From Sphaerisporangium fuscum (lineage in GTDB: Bacteria; Actinomycetota; Actinomycetes; Streptosporangiales; Streptosporangiaceae): a stretch of 64,000 nt of DNA. The notes beneath the pieces were generated by a model. That model did not search any database. It was given only the letters and a program-made list of their open reading frames with translations, and was not told the DNA's origin. Positions 25,884 to 35,342 of the stretch are shown in pieces; the stretch's first letter is position 1; every line of letters begins with the position of its first letter. Made by a program: the position numbers and the translations under genes. The stretch spans positions 186,001 through 250,000 of the forward strand of contig NZ_JAHDTF010000011.1 in the NCBI RefSeq assembly GCF_018531465.1, in the 5' to 3' direction.

Positions 25884-26672
25884 GTGAACGCAGCGGAGAC
25901 GGCCGGCGCCTGGCCCCGGCACCCCGGCCTCGACGGCAAGGTCGCGCTGGTCACCGGCGGTTCCGGCGAGATCGGCGCCGCGACCAGCCGCGCCCTCGCG
26001 GCCAACGGCGTCAAGGTGGGCGTCAACGGCCGCGACCGGGTGGCGATCGACGCGGTCGTCGAAGCCATCGAGGCGGCCGGCGGGCAGGCGGTCGCGGTGC
26101 CCGGCGATGTCACCGATCCCGAAGCGGTCGCGCGGATGCGCGAGACCGTGGAGAGCGCGCTCGGCCCGGTGGACGTCCTCGCGCCGTTCGCCGGCGGCCA
26201 GGGCAGGCCCGTGCCCACGGTGGAGCTGGCCCCCGACCAGTGGCGGGCCGTCATCGACTCCGACCTGACCTCGGCCTTCCTCACGGTGCGGGAGTTCCTT
26301 CCCGGGATGGTGGAACGCGGGGCCGGATCAGTGATCATGATGGCGTCCTCGGCCGGGCGGCTGCCGAGCGGCGCCAACGCCGCCTACGCCGCCGCCAAGG
26401 CCGGGGTGATCATGCTCGCCAAGCACCTCGCCAACGAGGTCGGGCCCGCGGGCGTGCGGGTCAACTGCCTGGCGCCGTCGGCGGTCCTCAACGGCAAGAT
26501 GCGGCGCTTCATGCCGGACGAGGAGCGCGAGCGGCTGGCCCGCGCGTTCCCGCTCGGCCGGCTGGGGATGCCGGAGGACGTCGCGCACGCCGTGCTGTAC
26601 CTGGCCTCGGCCGCGTCGTCCTGGGTCACCGGGGTCACCCTCGACCTGACCGGCGGCCGGGTCATCGCATGA
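25884..26672 (+). CDS. Short-chain dehydrogenase/reductase
   Basis: This 262-residue classical SDR has the cofactor loop TGGSGEIG, PGDVTD, the MASSAGRLPS catalytic Ser, YAAAK catalytic Tyr-Lys and a C-terminal TLDLTGGRVIA as in FabG-like enzymes. NADP(H) preference is suggested by NGRDR after the second strand. The GTG at 25884 follows CGGAG. It is regulated by the divergent MarR protein; the substrate is unknown. Confidence 0.9.
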   Translation: MNAAETAGAWPRHPGLDGKVALVTGGSGEIGAATSRALAANGVKVGVNGRDRVAIDAVVEAIEAAGGQAVAVPGDVTDPEAVARMRETVESALGPVDVLAPFAGGQGRPVPTVELAPDQWRAVIDSDLTSAFLTVREFLPGMVERGAGSVIMMASSAGRLPSGANAAYAAAKAGVIMLAKHLANEVGPAGVRVNCLAPSAVLNGKMRRFMPDEERERLARAFPLGRLGMPEDVAHAVLYLASAASSWVTGVTLDLTGGRVIA

Positions 26673-26742
26673 CCCTTCCTGGCCGCGCCCCGCGGCAAGC
26701 CCATCGGCCCACGGCCGGACGACCCCACCCCGGAGAGATCAC

Positions 26743-27558
26743 ATGAACTTCCCCTTCACCGAACGTCTCGTGCGCTTCCAGCAGCCCGAGAAGGTCCTGA
26801 CCTACCTCGGCAAGGTCGACGAAGCCCATCTGTTCGGCCTCGACCCCGACGAACACCGGGCCCTGCTCGAAGGCTTCGACGAGCAGGTCCGGAAGGCGGC
26901 GGCCGATCTCCTGGGCGACCCCGGGACGGCCGAGCGGGTCGACCGGCTGCCGTTCGCCCCCGGAGACCACGTCGTCGTCATCGGCGAGAGCACCAGCGCC
27001 GACCGGTTGTCCTGGTTCGAGATCCTGCGGCACCTGGTCTCCCTGCGGCGCCCCTCCGACGGGATCACGTTCACGAACCTCGCGATCTCGGGCTGCACCA
27101 CCACCCAGGCCCTGACCGGCCTGCCCGGCCTCGCCCACCACCGCCCCGACTGGGTGCTGTGCATGCTCGGCGGCAACGACGCCCGGCGCCTCGGGGGCGC
27201 GGACGGGCCCACGCTGGTCAGCCTGGCCGAGACCGAACGCAACCTGCTCGCCCTGCGCGATCTGGCCGCCGCGCACGTCCCGGCCCGGTGGGTCTGGCTC
27301 ACGCCGAGCGCGGTGGACGAACGGCGGGCCGCCGCCTACCCGCACTTCCAGCGTGCCGGGCTCAGCTGGGGCAACGGCGACATCGACGCCATCGCCCGCT
27401 TCCTGCTCGACCGGCCGGAACCGGCCGTCGACACCCGGACCGCCACGATAGGCGGCACGGAGAGCGGGCTGCACCTCGACGACGGGGTGCACCTCACCCC
27501 GGCCGGCCAGCGGGCCGTGGCCGCCGCGGTGGTCGAGGGCCTGGCGAGGCTGTCGTGA
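26743..27558 (+). CDS. SGNH/GDSL-family hydrolase
   Basis: This 271-residue protein has the SGNH blocks: IGESTS with the nucleophile Ser, LAISGCTT (Gly), LGGNDAR (Asn) and DGVHLTPAG with the Asp/His pair. There is no signal peptide, so it acts in the cytoplasm as an esterase or lipase. ATG 26743 follows GGAGAG. It overlaps the NAD(P)-binding gene by GTGA and probably shares a transcript with the SDR upstream. Confidence 0.87.
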   Translation: MNFPFTERLVRFQQPEKVLTYLGKVDEAHLFGLDPDEHRALLEGFDEQVRKAAADLLGDPGTAERVDRLPFAPGDHVVVIGESTSADRLSWFEILRHLVSLRRPSDGITFTNLAISGCTTTQALTGLPGLAHHRPDWVLCMLGGNDARRLGGADGPTLVSLAETERNLLALRDLAAAHVPARWVWLTPSAVDERRAAAYPHFQRAGLSWGNGDIDAIARFLLDRPEPAVDTRTATIGGTESGLHLDDGVHLTPAGQRAVAAAVVEGLARLS

Positions 27559-28193
27559 GATTGCTGATCTTCGGGGTCACGGGCGGCACAGGCGCCCGGC
27601 TGCTGCAACAGGCACTCGCCGCGGGGCACGAGGTGACCGCGGTCGCCCGCGACCCCGGCTCGGTCGGCGAGCGGGGCCACGACCGCCTGACCGTGCTCCG
27701 CGGCGACGTGCTCGAACCGGGGACGTGGCGCGCGGCGGTCCCCGGCCACGACGCCGTGCTCTCCTGCCTCGGCAGCACCGACCGCAAGCACCCCACCACG
27801 GTCTACTCCCAGGGTTCGGCCAACATCCTCGAGGCCATGCGCCCCGCCGGGGCGCGCCGCTTCGTCTGCCTGTCCTCGGCCGGCCTGGAGATCGCGCCCG
27901 GGACCCCGCTGCCGCAGCGCCTGGTCACCCGATTCGTCATCCAGCGCCTCTACCGCCACGGTTACGCCGACATGGCCGAGATGGAACGCCTCGTCAGGGC
28001 GAGCGACGCCGACTGGACCGTCATCCGGCCGCCGATGCTGACCGACGGCCCTCTCACAGGCCGGTACCGGACGGCGATCGGCGCGCCCCTCCCCGGCGCC
28101 AGGTCGGTCGCCCGGGCCGACCTGGCCGACTGCGTGCTCTCCCTGATCGACGACCGCCGCACCTGGCGGGCGGTCGTCGAGATCTCCGGCTGA
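27555..28193 (+). CDS. NAD(P)-binding NmrA/SDR-a5-type protein
   Basis: This 212-residue atypical SDR begins VRLLIFGVTGGTGARLL, with the Gly-rich nucleotide loop GVTGGTG. ARDP follows the second strand, with LRGDV, and SSAG in the position of the active-site Ser; the usual YxxxK is not clear. This fits biliverdin-reductase-B/YwnB-like flavin or NADPH-binding proteins. It is translationally coupled to the hydrolase gene. Confidence 0.82.
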   Translation: MRLLIFGVTGGTGARLLQQALAAGHEVTAVARDPGSVGERGHDRLTVLRGDVLEPGTWRAAVPGHDAVLSCLGSTDRKHPTTVYSQGSANILEAMRPAGARRFVCLSSAGLEIAPGTPLPQRLVTRFVIQRLYRHGYADMAEMERLVRASDADWTVIRPPMLTDGPLTGRYRTAIGAPLPGARSVARADLADCVLSLIDDRRTWRAVVEISG

Positions 28194-28252
28194 GCGACAC
28201 CCGCACACTTCCGGTCCGTGCTCCTCGCGCCGGCCGGTCCGGGGGCGCCGGG

Positions 28253-29764
28253 TCAGCGGCCGGGGAGGGTGACCGTGCGGCAGGCCAGGTGGAGGGCCAG
28301 GCGTTCGTCGCGGTGGCGCAGGTCCACCCCCAGCAGCCGCTCGATCCGGTCGATCCGCGCCGTCACGGTGTTGCGGTGCACCCCCAGCACCGCCGCCGTC
28401 TCCGCGATCGACGACTCCGCGTCGAGGTAGGCCGACAGCGTGCGCACCAGGTCGCCCGGCTGGTCGCGCAGCGGTGCCAGCAGCGCGCGCGCCGCCGGCT
28501 CGAAGGTGTCGGTCCGCGTCCACTCCAGCAGCAGCTGTGCCATGCCGAGCTGGTCGACGTGCAGGAAGAAGCCCGTCTCGGGGCGGGTCGCCGCGAGCCT
28601 GGCCGCGTCGGTGGCCTCCGCCAGCGTGCCCGCCAGCCCGTCGGCCCGGGGGTGCGGCCGGCCGACGCCCATGTGGGCGCTGATCGAGCCCTGCAGCTTG
28701 CGGTTGGCGGCGTGCAGGTCGGCCGCCAGGGCGCGCACCCGGGCGGCGGTGGGCTCCTGGGCGAACGTCGTCCACGCCGTCCACCCTTCGCCGTGCTCGA
28801 CGACGACGGCGTCGATGCCCTCGCCGTGCAGGACGCGGGAGATCTCCGCCGTCCGGGCCACGATGTCGAGCGCCGACACCGCGCCGATACGGATGCCGAC
28901 GTGCCAGCCGCCGAGCCGCCACCCGGCGTCGGCCACCCGCCTGCGCAGCTCGGCGGGCGGCTCGCCGTCCAGGCGCAGCAGGTCGCCGAGCAGCGCGGTA
29001 CGCGCCCGCGCGTCGCGTTCCAGCTCCAGCCGGTGGGACAGCAGCCAGCGCTGCACCGCGGCGGCCGCCACGGCCAGGGCGGGGGGCACGACGTCGGCGC
29101 GCGCCGCCGCCGTGCCGCGCAGCTCGGTGGCCAGCCAGAACGTCGGGCGCGCCGGGTGCGGCAGCAGCGCCGGGTGCGCGAGCAGCACCCCGTCGGGGAG
29201 GTCGGCGCGCTGCGGGACGGGTTCGTCGGCCCGTACGGCGCCGGGCTCGGCCAGGTCGCCCGCCAGCGGCTGCCCCCGGTCGTCGAGCAGGCCCACCGGA
29301 GTGCCGAGCAGGTCCCTCAGCCGCCGCACCACCTCCTCCGGGGTGCACGGCCGGTCGAAGGCGCGGTGCGCGGCGAGCACGAGCCGGGCGCGGTCGATCT
29401 CCGGCGCGGCCAGCAGCAGACGCGCCGCGACGACCAGGTCCAACGGATCCCCGCCGGTGCCGAGAAGGGGAAGCCCGAGCCGGTCGGCCAGCAGCAGCGT
29501 GGCGCGCGGCGGGCCGCAGGGCACGAGCACGCCCGCCCCGCCCGCGTCCGCCACCCGCCGCAGCAGCGCGTCGACGCGCCAGTCGCCGGGGTCGAGCCGT
29601 CCCGTCACGACGACCAGTTCGTCGCCGGCGACGGGACCGCCGGCTCCCGGGCCGGCGACCGGGCGGACCGTGCGCACCGGCGCGTCGAGCCCCGCCGATC
29701 CGGCCAGCACACGCACCTCGCCGCTCCACTCGGGCAACGCCAGCAGCCTGCGTACGCTGGTCAT
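28253..29764 (-). CDS. PucR-family regulator of the DUF917 operon
   Basis: This 503-residue protein has an N-terminal PucR ligand domain (VRRLLALPEWSG, GDELVVVTG) and a C-terminal HTH (IAETAAVLGVHRNTVTARIDRIERLLGVDL). It overlaps the upstream DUF917 gene by ATGA (29761-29764), so it is the last gene of the catabolic operon and is probably its own regulator, sensing the ring compound or a breakdown product. The 807-residue longer frame runs through the upstream gene and is rejected. Confidence 0.9.
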   Translation of the reverse strand: MTSVRRLLALPEWSGEVRVLAGSAGLDAPVRTVRPVAGPGAGGPVAGDELVVVTGRLDPGDWRVDALLRRVADAGGAGVLVPCGPPRATLLLADRLGLPLLGTGGDPLDLVVAARLLLAAPEIDRARLVLAAHRAFDRPCTPEEVVRRLRDLLGTPVGLLDDRGQPLAGDLAEPGAVRADEPVPQRADLPDGVLLAHPALLPHPARPTFWLATELRGTAAARADVVPPALAVAAAAVQRWLLSHRLELERDARARTALLGDLLRLDGEPPAELRRRVADAGWRLGGWHVGIRIGAVSALDIVARTAEISRVLHGEGIDAVVVEHGEGWTAWTTFAQEPTAARVRALAADLHAANRKLQGSISAHMGVGRPHPRADGLAGTLAEATDAARLAATRPETGFFLHVDQLGMAQLLLEWTRTDTFEPAARALLAPLRDQPGDLVRTLSAYLDAESSIAETAAVLGVHRNTVTARIDRIERLLGVDLRHRDERLALHLACRTVTLPGR

Positions 29765-30858
29765 CGGCCCGTCCCCAGCAGCGCGGGGTCGCAGTCGATG
29801 CCGTAGGCGCGCGGCGCGAGGACGTCCAGCCTGCCCGGGTGGGTCCAGAACGGTGAGATCGCCAGCTGCAGCACCATGACCTCCATGCCCGGGCGGACCG
29901 TGTCGCACGCGATCGGCACGGCGGTGCGGCGGTCCAGCACCGCGAGCACGTCGGGGGTGGACGCCACGACGAGCCCGTCGCGCAGCGCCAGGAGGTATTC
30001 GTTCTCCATCTCCAGGCGCAGCAGCGCGCCGGAGGCGTGGTCGGCCAGCGTGACGCTGCCCCGCGCGAATCCGGCGCGGCCGTGCAGTTCGGGGCCCGGG
30101 CGCCGGGTCACCTCGGCCACGCGGCCGAGCGCCAGTACGCGTCCGTTCGTGGCGGCGGCCAGCCGGGCCGGGTCGGGGGACTCGCCCAGGGCCAGCACCT
30201 GGCGGCCCAGCCACAGCGCGGAGGACACCGAGGCGACCACGGCGCAGGCGGCGAGCTCCCGCGCCCGGATCGGCGCGAGGGCCAGCATCGCCCACCCGCC
30301 CGCGCTGGGCAGGAACGCCCGCGCCATGCGCTCCAGGTCGCCCGGCGCGCCGGTGGCCTGCAGGAGCACCTGCCCGCTCGGCTCGGCCAGCGCCGCGGGC
30401 ACGACCGGGCGGCCCGCGGCCCCGAGGGAGAGCTGGTCCAGCCGCGGCAGCCCGCGGCCGGACAGGTCGGCGTCCACGGTGGACAGGCCGAGGTCGCAGG
30501 CGGCGACCAGCGGCATCACGCCGTTCAGCCCGCCGATCTCGATGGAGACCAGCGCGTCGGCGCGGGTGCCCGTCCAGCGTTCGACGGCGCCGACGGCCGC
30601 GGCGAACTCGTGGCCGCCCGGCAGCTTCTCGGTGAACACGGCCGTCGCGCCGACCACCCCCACCGGGACGATCCACGCGTCGGGCGGCAGGTCGGCGATC
30701 GGGTGCACGGCGATGTCGAGGCCGGAGGCCAGCCGCCGGCGCAGCAGGGTCGCCGCGGTCCGGCTGTCCCCGCCGCCTCCGGAGCCGAGCACGGCGACCC
30801 CCCGTTCCAGGGCCGCCACGTCCGCCACGTCGATCCGCACCCCATCAGCTTGCCGCAC
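29761..30858 (-). CDS. DUF917 (S-Me-THD-like) protein 3
   Basis: This 365-residue protein has the family opening GVAVLGSGGGGDSRTAA, then GGLNGVMPL and ENEYLLAL. It is the most divergent of the three DUF917 proteins here: the DADGMGR segment of the others reads DADLSGR. Start GTG 30858 has AGGTGA just upstream. DUF917 proteins occur with hydantoinase-like subunits; the fold is known from structures but most reactions are not established. The degenerate motif suggests a structural subunit or a changed specificity. Confidence 0.8.
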   Translation of the reverse strand: MRQADGVRIDVADVAALERGVAVLGSGGGGDSRTAATLLRRRLASGLDIAVHPIADLPPDAWIVPVGVVGATAVFTEKLPGGHEFAAAVGAVERWTGTRADALVSIEIGGLNGVMPLVAACDLGLSTVDADLSGRGLPRLDQLSLGAAGRPVVPAALAEPSGQVLLQATGAPGDLERMARAFLPSAGGWAMLALAPIRARELAACAVVASVSSALWLGRQVLALGESPDPARLAAATNGRVLALGRVAEVTRRPGPELHGRAGFARGSVTLADHASGALLRLEMENEYLLALRDGLVVASTPDVLAVLDRRTAVPIACDTVRPGMEVMVLQLAISPFWTHPGRLDVLAPRAYGIDCDPALLGTGR

Positions 30859-30862
30859 GTGT

Positions 30863-31573
30863 TCACCTGAGCGCGTAGCCGCCGTCGGGGTACAGGGCCG
30901 AGCCGGTCATGTAGGTGGCGGTGAACAGGAACATGACGGCGTCCGCCACCTCCCCCTCCCGGCCCACCCGGCCGAGCAGCGTGTCGCGGGAGTACTGCGC
31001 GAAGCTCGCCCGCCGCACCTCCGCCGGCCGCTGCGACCACAGGTTGCCGTCGATGGTGCCGGGGGAGACGACGTTCACCCGGACGGGCGCCAGTTCCACG
31101 GCCAGGCCGCGGCCGAGCCCCTCGATGGCGGCGTTGCACGCCACGTACGCGGGGGCCGCCGCGGGTGGCCTGACGCTCGCCGCACCTGACATCAGCACGA
31201 TCGACGCGTCCTCGCCGAGCTTCGGCAGGGCGAACCGGACGGCGTGGTACTGGCCCCAGAACTTCGACTCGAACGGGCTGCGCGCCTCCTCGTCGCCGAG
31301 CTCCCGCATCGGGCCGACCGTGTAGGAGGCGGCCGGGGTGAACAGGTGGTCCACGCGGTCGACCGCGGCGAAGAACGCGGCCAGCGAATCGGTGTCGGTG
31401 GTGTCCACGACGTGCCAGCTCGCCGCCTCGCCGAGTTCGGCGGCGGCCGCCTCCAGCCGTGCCCGGGTGCGGCCGCCGAGCACCACCCGGGCCCCGGCGG
31501 CCACCGACCGCCGGGCCACCTCCAGGCCGATGCCCGATCCGCCGCCGATGATCACTACCGTGCGCCCGTTCAT
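30863..31573 (-). CDS. SDR-like protein with altered catalytic Lys
   Basis: This 236-residue Rossmann protein has the cofactor loop IGGGSGIG and a catalytic-type Ser in LMSGAAS. The expected YxxxK reads YVACN, so the Lys is replaced by Asn. PASYTVG replaces the usual NNAG. NADP(H) binding looks intact, but classical dehydrogenase activity may be lost or altered. It overlaps the middle DUF917 gene by ATGA and belongs to the same operon. Confidence 0.83.
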   Translation of the reverse strand: MNGRTVVIIGGGSGIGLEVARRSVAAGARVVLGGRTRARLEAAAAELGEAASWHVVDTTDTDSLAAFFAAVDRVDHLFTPAASYTVGPMRELGDEEARSPFESKFWGQYHAVRFALPKLGEDASIVLMSGAASVRPPAAAPAYVACNAAIEGLGRGLAVELAPVRVNVVSPGTIDGNLWSQRPAEVRRASFAQYSRDTLLGRVGREGEVADAVMFLFTATYMTGSALYPDGGYALR

Positions 31574-32664
31574 CGAAGCTCCTCCACGGGCCTGAAGTCG
31601 TGGGGCAGGCCGAACGCGGCGGGCCCGAACACCGCGAGCGCCTCCGGCGTCCTCATCAGATCAGGGGTGGAGATGCCCACGACGGTGACCCGCTGGCCGT
31701 AGCGCAGGTTCTCCGTCGTGATCGGCTCGGCCTGGTCGGCCTCCAGCACGCACACCAGGTCGGGCACGACGCACCGCACCTCGCCGTCCACCAGCGCCAC
31801 CAGGTGCTCGTTCTGGAACACCAGCTCCAGCTTGTGCCTGCCGTCGAACGACACCGCCGCCGCCCGGCCGCGTGCGAAGCCCGCCTCGGTGCGCCGCTCC
31901 ACGTCGGAGATCTTGCCGCGGAACAGCACCCGCAGGTGCCCGTACAGCGTGTCGCGCAGCGCCTCGGCCAGCGCCGCCACCGGGTCGGCGCCGCGTTCCC
32001 TGGCCTGCCGGATCGTACGGCCGACGGTCAGCGCGAGCGTCAGCGTGCGCGGCACCGCCGTGCGCCTGACCTCCGCGCCGCTCATCGCGTACTCGGCGAT
32101 GTGCGCCACCCCGCCCAGCCGGATCGTGATCCCGCGGGCCAGCCACTCCATCCGTTTGTTGTCGCGGCCGGTGTCGATGATCGTGGTCTCGCCGCGCTCG
32201 CCAGCGACGGCCATCGGAGAGCCCGGCACCCCGTACACGCCGAAGGTCTCCATCTGCAGCTCGGGGAAGGCACGGCCCATGCCGTCGGCGTCCACGACCG
32301 GCAGGCCGGTGCGGGCGGCCACCACGAGGGGGATCATCGAGTTGATCCCGCCGCATTCGATCGGCATGGTGGCGCCGGCCCTGCGGCCCAGGTGCGCCTC
32401 CAGCGCGCGCAGCGCGGCGATCGGCTCGGTGCCGCACGGCAGCTTCTCGTGCACCACGGTCGGCGCGCCCATCTGCGCCGTCGGGATGACCAGGGCGTCG
32501 TCGGCCAGCTCGTCGGGGTCGAGGACGGTGACCGGACCGTGCTCGCGGATCGCCTGCCGCACCAGCAACCGCCCGACGTACGGGTCGCCGCCGCCGCCCG
32601 TGCCCAGGACGGCGGCACCGCGGGCCAGGTCCGGAAGGTCCTGTTCGGTCAGCGACCGGCTCAC
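31570..32664 (-). CDS. DUF917 (S-Me-THD-like) protein 2
   Basis: This 364-residue protein reads GAAVLGTGGGGDPYVGRL, then MGAPTVVHEKLP, GGINSMIPL, DADGMGRAFPELQM and FQNEHLVAL, all family hallmarks. The GTG at 32664 overlaps the preceding DUF917 gene's stop by 4 bases. It is close to protein 1 over its whole length, which suggests duplication and probably a heteromeric complex with it and the HyuA-like subunit. Confidence 0.88.
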   Translation of the reverse strand: MSRSLTEQDLPDLARGAAVLGTGGGGDPYVGRLLVRQAIREHGPVTVLDPDELADDALVIPTAQMGAPTVVHEKLPCGTEPIAALRALEAHLGRRAGATMPIECGGINSMIPLVVAARTGLPVVDADGMGRAFPELQMETFGVYGVPGSPMAVAGERGETTIIDTGRDNKRMEWLARGITIRLGGVAHIAEYAMSGAEVRRTAVPRTLTLALTVGRTIRQARERGADPVAALAEALRDTLYGHLRVLFRGKISDVERRTEAGFARGRAAAVSFDGRHKLELVFQNEHLVALVDGEVRCVVPDLVCVLEADQAEPITTENLRYGQRVTVVGISTPDLMRTPEALAVFGPAAFGLPHDFRPVEELR

Positions 32665-33731
32665 CGTCCCGCCCCCACCGGGTCGAGGTCGTAGCCGAAG
32701 TAGCGCGGCCCGGCCAGCGCCAGGCCCTCGGGGGTGTGCCAGCGCGGGTCGCACGGGGCGGAGATGACGGTCACCCGCTGCCCGAACCGCAGCGACTCGG
32801 TGGTCACGGCGTCGCCGGTCTCGCGGTCCAGGGTGCAGATCAGGTCGGGCACGCAGGCCTGCACCGCGCCGTCGACCTCGGCCACCAGGTACTCGTTCTG
32901 GAAGCGGAGCACCAGCTCGCCGCCGGTGTCGCCGTCCGTGCCCGACAGCGTCGCGGTGCCGCGGGCGAAGCCGGTCACGGTCCGGCGCTCGACGTCGACC
33001 ACCTTCCCGCCGAACAGCCTGCGGCCCCCCAGCCGCGCCACCACGGCGTCCACCGGGTCGGCGTGCCCGGCGCGGGCCTGACGCACCAGCGCGCCCAGCT
33101 CGGCGCACAGGCTGAGGGTGCCCGGCACGAGCGACTCGGCCGCCTGGGCGCCGGTCATCGCGTACGAGCTGATCATGGCCGAGCAGCCCATGTCGATGGT
33201 CGCCGAGCGGGCCAGCCGTTCGGCCCAGTGGTTGTCCACGGTGTCCAGGACGGCCCGGTTGCCCTTCTCGTCGGCGATCGCCATGGGCGTGGCCCGCACC
33301 CCGTACAGCGTGGGGAGCACCATCTGGATCTCCGGGAACGCCCGGCCCATGCCGTCGGCGTCCACCAGCGGCAGTCCCAGCTGTGCCGCGGCGACCACGG
33401 GGATCAGCGAGTTGACCCCGCCCGCCTCGGCGCAGGCGATGTGGGTGAGCTCGCGGCCGAGGTAGCCGGCCAGGGCCTCGGCCGCGACGGCGACCTGGTC
33501 GGTGACCGGCAGCTTCTCCACCATCACGGTGGGCGCGCCCATCATCGCCACCGGCAGGACGGAGGCGTCGGCGGGCAGCTCCTCCAGCGGGCACAGCCGC
33601 ACCGGGCCGTGGCGGCGCAGGGCGGAGGCGGCCAGCAGCCGGCCGATGTGCGGGTCGCCGCCGCCGCCCGTGCCCAGGATCGCCGCGCCGCGCGCGATGT
33701 CGTCCAGGTCCGCAAGGGTGATCTCGCGCAT
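32661..33731 (-). CDS. DUF917 (S-Me-THD-like) protein 1
   Basis: This 356-residue protein has GAAILGTGGGGDPHIGRL, MGAPTVMVEKLP, GGVNSLIPV, DADGMGRAFPEIQM and FQNEYLVAEV. It starts one base after the stop of the HyuA-like gene. The family is often encoded with HyuA-type proteins in operons for uptake and opening of small N-heterocycles. The conserved Gly-rich loop and acidic motif are intact, making it the best candidate for a working copy. Confidence 0.88.
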   Translation of the reverse strand: MREITLADLDDIARGAAILGTGGGGDPHIGRLLAASALRRHGPVRLCPLEELPADASVLPVAMMGAPTVMVEKLPVTDQVAVAAEALAGYLGRELTHIACAEAGGVNSLIPVVAAAQLGLPLVDADGMGRAFPEIQMVLPTLYGVRATPMAIADEKGNRAVLDTVDNHWAERLARSATIDMGCSAMISSYAMTGAQAAESLVPGTLSLCAELGALVRQARAGHADPVDAVVARLGGRRLFGGKVVDVERRTVTGFARGTATLSGTDGDTGGELVLRFQNEYLVAEVDGAVQACVPDLICTLDRETGDAVTTESLRFGQRVTVISAPCDPRWHTPEGLALAGPRYFGYDLDPVGAGR

Positions 33732-33732
33732 G

Positions 33733-35304
33733 TCAGCGTCCCTTCGTGTCGGTCAGCTGCAGCTCGCCCACGGCCTTGGCCCTGATGCGGGTCCCGTTGC
33801 CGGGCAGGTAGGGGATCGGCACCTCGTCGAAGTCCACGATCTGGACGGTCGAGGGGGACGCGCCCGCCGCCACGGCCCGGTCCACCGCCTCCTGCTTGGC
33901 CGCGTCGACCACGGTGTCACGGCGGCCGGGCTCCACGGCGTACACCCGGTCGACCTCGCCGCCGATCTGGGCGATGGCCGCGCCGATCGCGTTGGCCACC
34001 GCGTAGTGCTCGGGCCGGTGCACGGCGCCCACGTCGCCCAGCTCGTCGGGCAGCAGCATCGAGCCGCCGCCGACCGCGACCACCGGCAGCGGCTCGGCGG
34101 AGGTGCGCATGCGCTCCACGGCGTCGGCGACGTCGCCGGCGATGCGCCGGAGGGCGGCCTCGACCAGGTCCTTGTCCAGGTGGGCCACCAGGCCCGGGTC
34201 GCCTATCCGCGCCCGGCCCGCGGCCACGGCGATGTCGGTGGCGGTCAGCGTGTCGCCGCCGAACACCAGCGCCTTCGACGTCAGCTCGTAGCCCACCGAG
34301 TCGGGCCCGACCGTCACCCCGCCCGCGTCGCCGCGGACCCGGCTGCCGCCGCCGATGCCGATCGACAGCACGTCCGGCATGCGGAAGTTGGTACGGATGC
34401 CCGCCACGGTCACGTCGGTCGTCGCCTCGCGCGGGAACCCGTGCCGCAGCACGCCCACGTCGCTGGTGGTGCCGCCCACGTCCACCACCGCGCAGGTGTC
34501 CAGGCCGGACAGCACGGCGGCGCCGCGCATGGAGTTGGTCGGGCCCGAGGCGAACGTCGCCACCGGATAGCGGCGGGCGAAGTCGACGTCCATCAGCGTG
34601 CCGTCGTTCTGGCTCAGGTACAGCGGGGCGGTGATGCCCGCCCCGCTGACCGAGGTCGCCAGGCCGTCCACGATGTGCGCGGCCAGCTCGCGGAGCGCGG
34701 CGTTGATGATGGTCGCGTTCTCCCGCTCCAGCAGGCCGATCCGTCCGATCTCGTGCGACAGGGAGACCGCCACGTCCGGCAGCTCCGCCGCGATGATCTC
34801 CGCCGCGCGGGCCTCGAACTCGGCGTTGACCGGGGAGAAGACCGAGGTGATCGCGACGCTGCGCACCCCGGCCAGCCCCATGTCCTCGGCCGCCTTGCGG
34901 ATCTCGGCCTCGTCCAGCTCCGCGATGTGCCTGCCGTCGAACTCGTGCCCGCCGTGCACGAGGTAGCTTCGGCCCGCCACCGCGTCGACCAGCCGCTGCG
35001 GCCAGTCGACCATCGGCGGCAGTGACGCGCCGGCGGGCAGGCTCAGCCGCAGCGCCGCGGTCGGCGCGAGCCGGCGGGCCTCCACCAGGGCGTTGATGAA
35101 GTGGGTGGTGCCGATCATCACCGCCCGCACCTCCGCCGGGTCGAACGCCCGCTGCGCCTGCAGCCCCTCGACGGCGGCCACGATGCCGGAGGTGACGTCG
35201 GTGGTGGTGCTGGTCTTGACGGCGGCGAGCACCTGCCTGCCGTCCAGCAGGACGGCGTCGGTGTTGGTGCCACCCACGTCGATGCCGATACGCACGAGAT
35301 TCAC
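33733..35304 (-). CDS. Hydantoinase/oxoprolinase-type subunit A (HyuA-like)
   Basis: This 523-residue protein is shorter than full N-methylhydantoinase A (about 650-700). It has the ASKHA ATPase motifs GIDVGGTNTDAVLLDG at the N-terminus, VVDVGGTTSDVGV in the middle and GGGSRVRGD. Family members use ATP to open the ring of hydantoin or 5-oxoproline-like lactams. It is placed between the permease and three DUF917 genes, which fits ring opening of the imported compound with DUF917 partners in place of a HyuB subunit. No hyuB-like gene is visible. Confidence 0.9.
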   Translation of the reverse strand: MNLVRIGIDVGGTNTDAVLLDGRQVLAAVKTSTTTDVTSGIVAAVEGLQAQRAFDPAEVRAVMIGTTHFINALVEARRLAPTAALRLSLPAGASLPPMVDWPQRLVDAVAGRSYLVHGGHEFDGRHIAELDEAEIRKAAEDMGLAGVRSVAITSVFSPVNAEFEARAAEIIAAELPDVAVSLSHEIGRIGLLERENATIINAALRELAAHIVDGLATSVSGAGITAPLYLSQNDGTLMDVDFARRYPVATFASGPTNSMRGAAVLSGLDTCAVVDVGGTTSDVGVLRHGFPREATTDVTVAGIRTNFRMPDVLSIGIGGGSRVRGDAGGVTVGPDSVGYELTSKALVFGGDTLTATDIAVAAGRARIGDPGLVAHLDKDLVEAALRRIAGDVADAVERMRTSAEPLPVVAVGGGSMLLPDELGDVGAVHRPEHYAVANAIGAAIAQIGGEVDRVYAVEPGRRDTVVDAAKQEAVDRAVAAGASPSTVQIVDFDEVPIPYLPGNGTRIRAKAVGELQLTDTKGR

Positions 35305-35342
35305 AACTCCTCTTCAGACGGCTTTGTCGGCCTTCTCCTGGC

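Noticed and set aside
28253-30676. 807-codon version of the PucR regulator
   Set aside because: The extra N-terminal part is a shadow of the DUF917 gene. ATG 29764 has an ATGA overlap and a proper PucR N-terminus.
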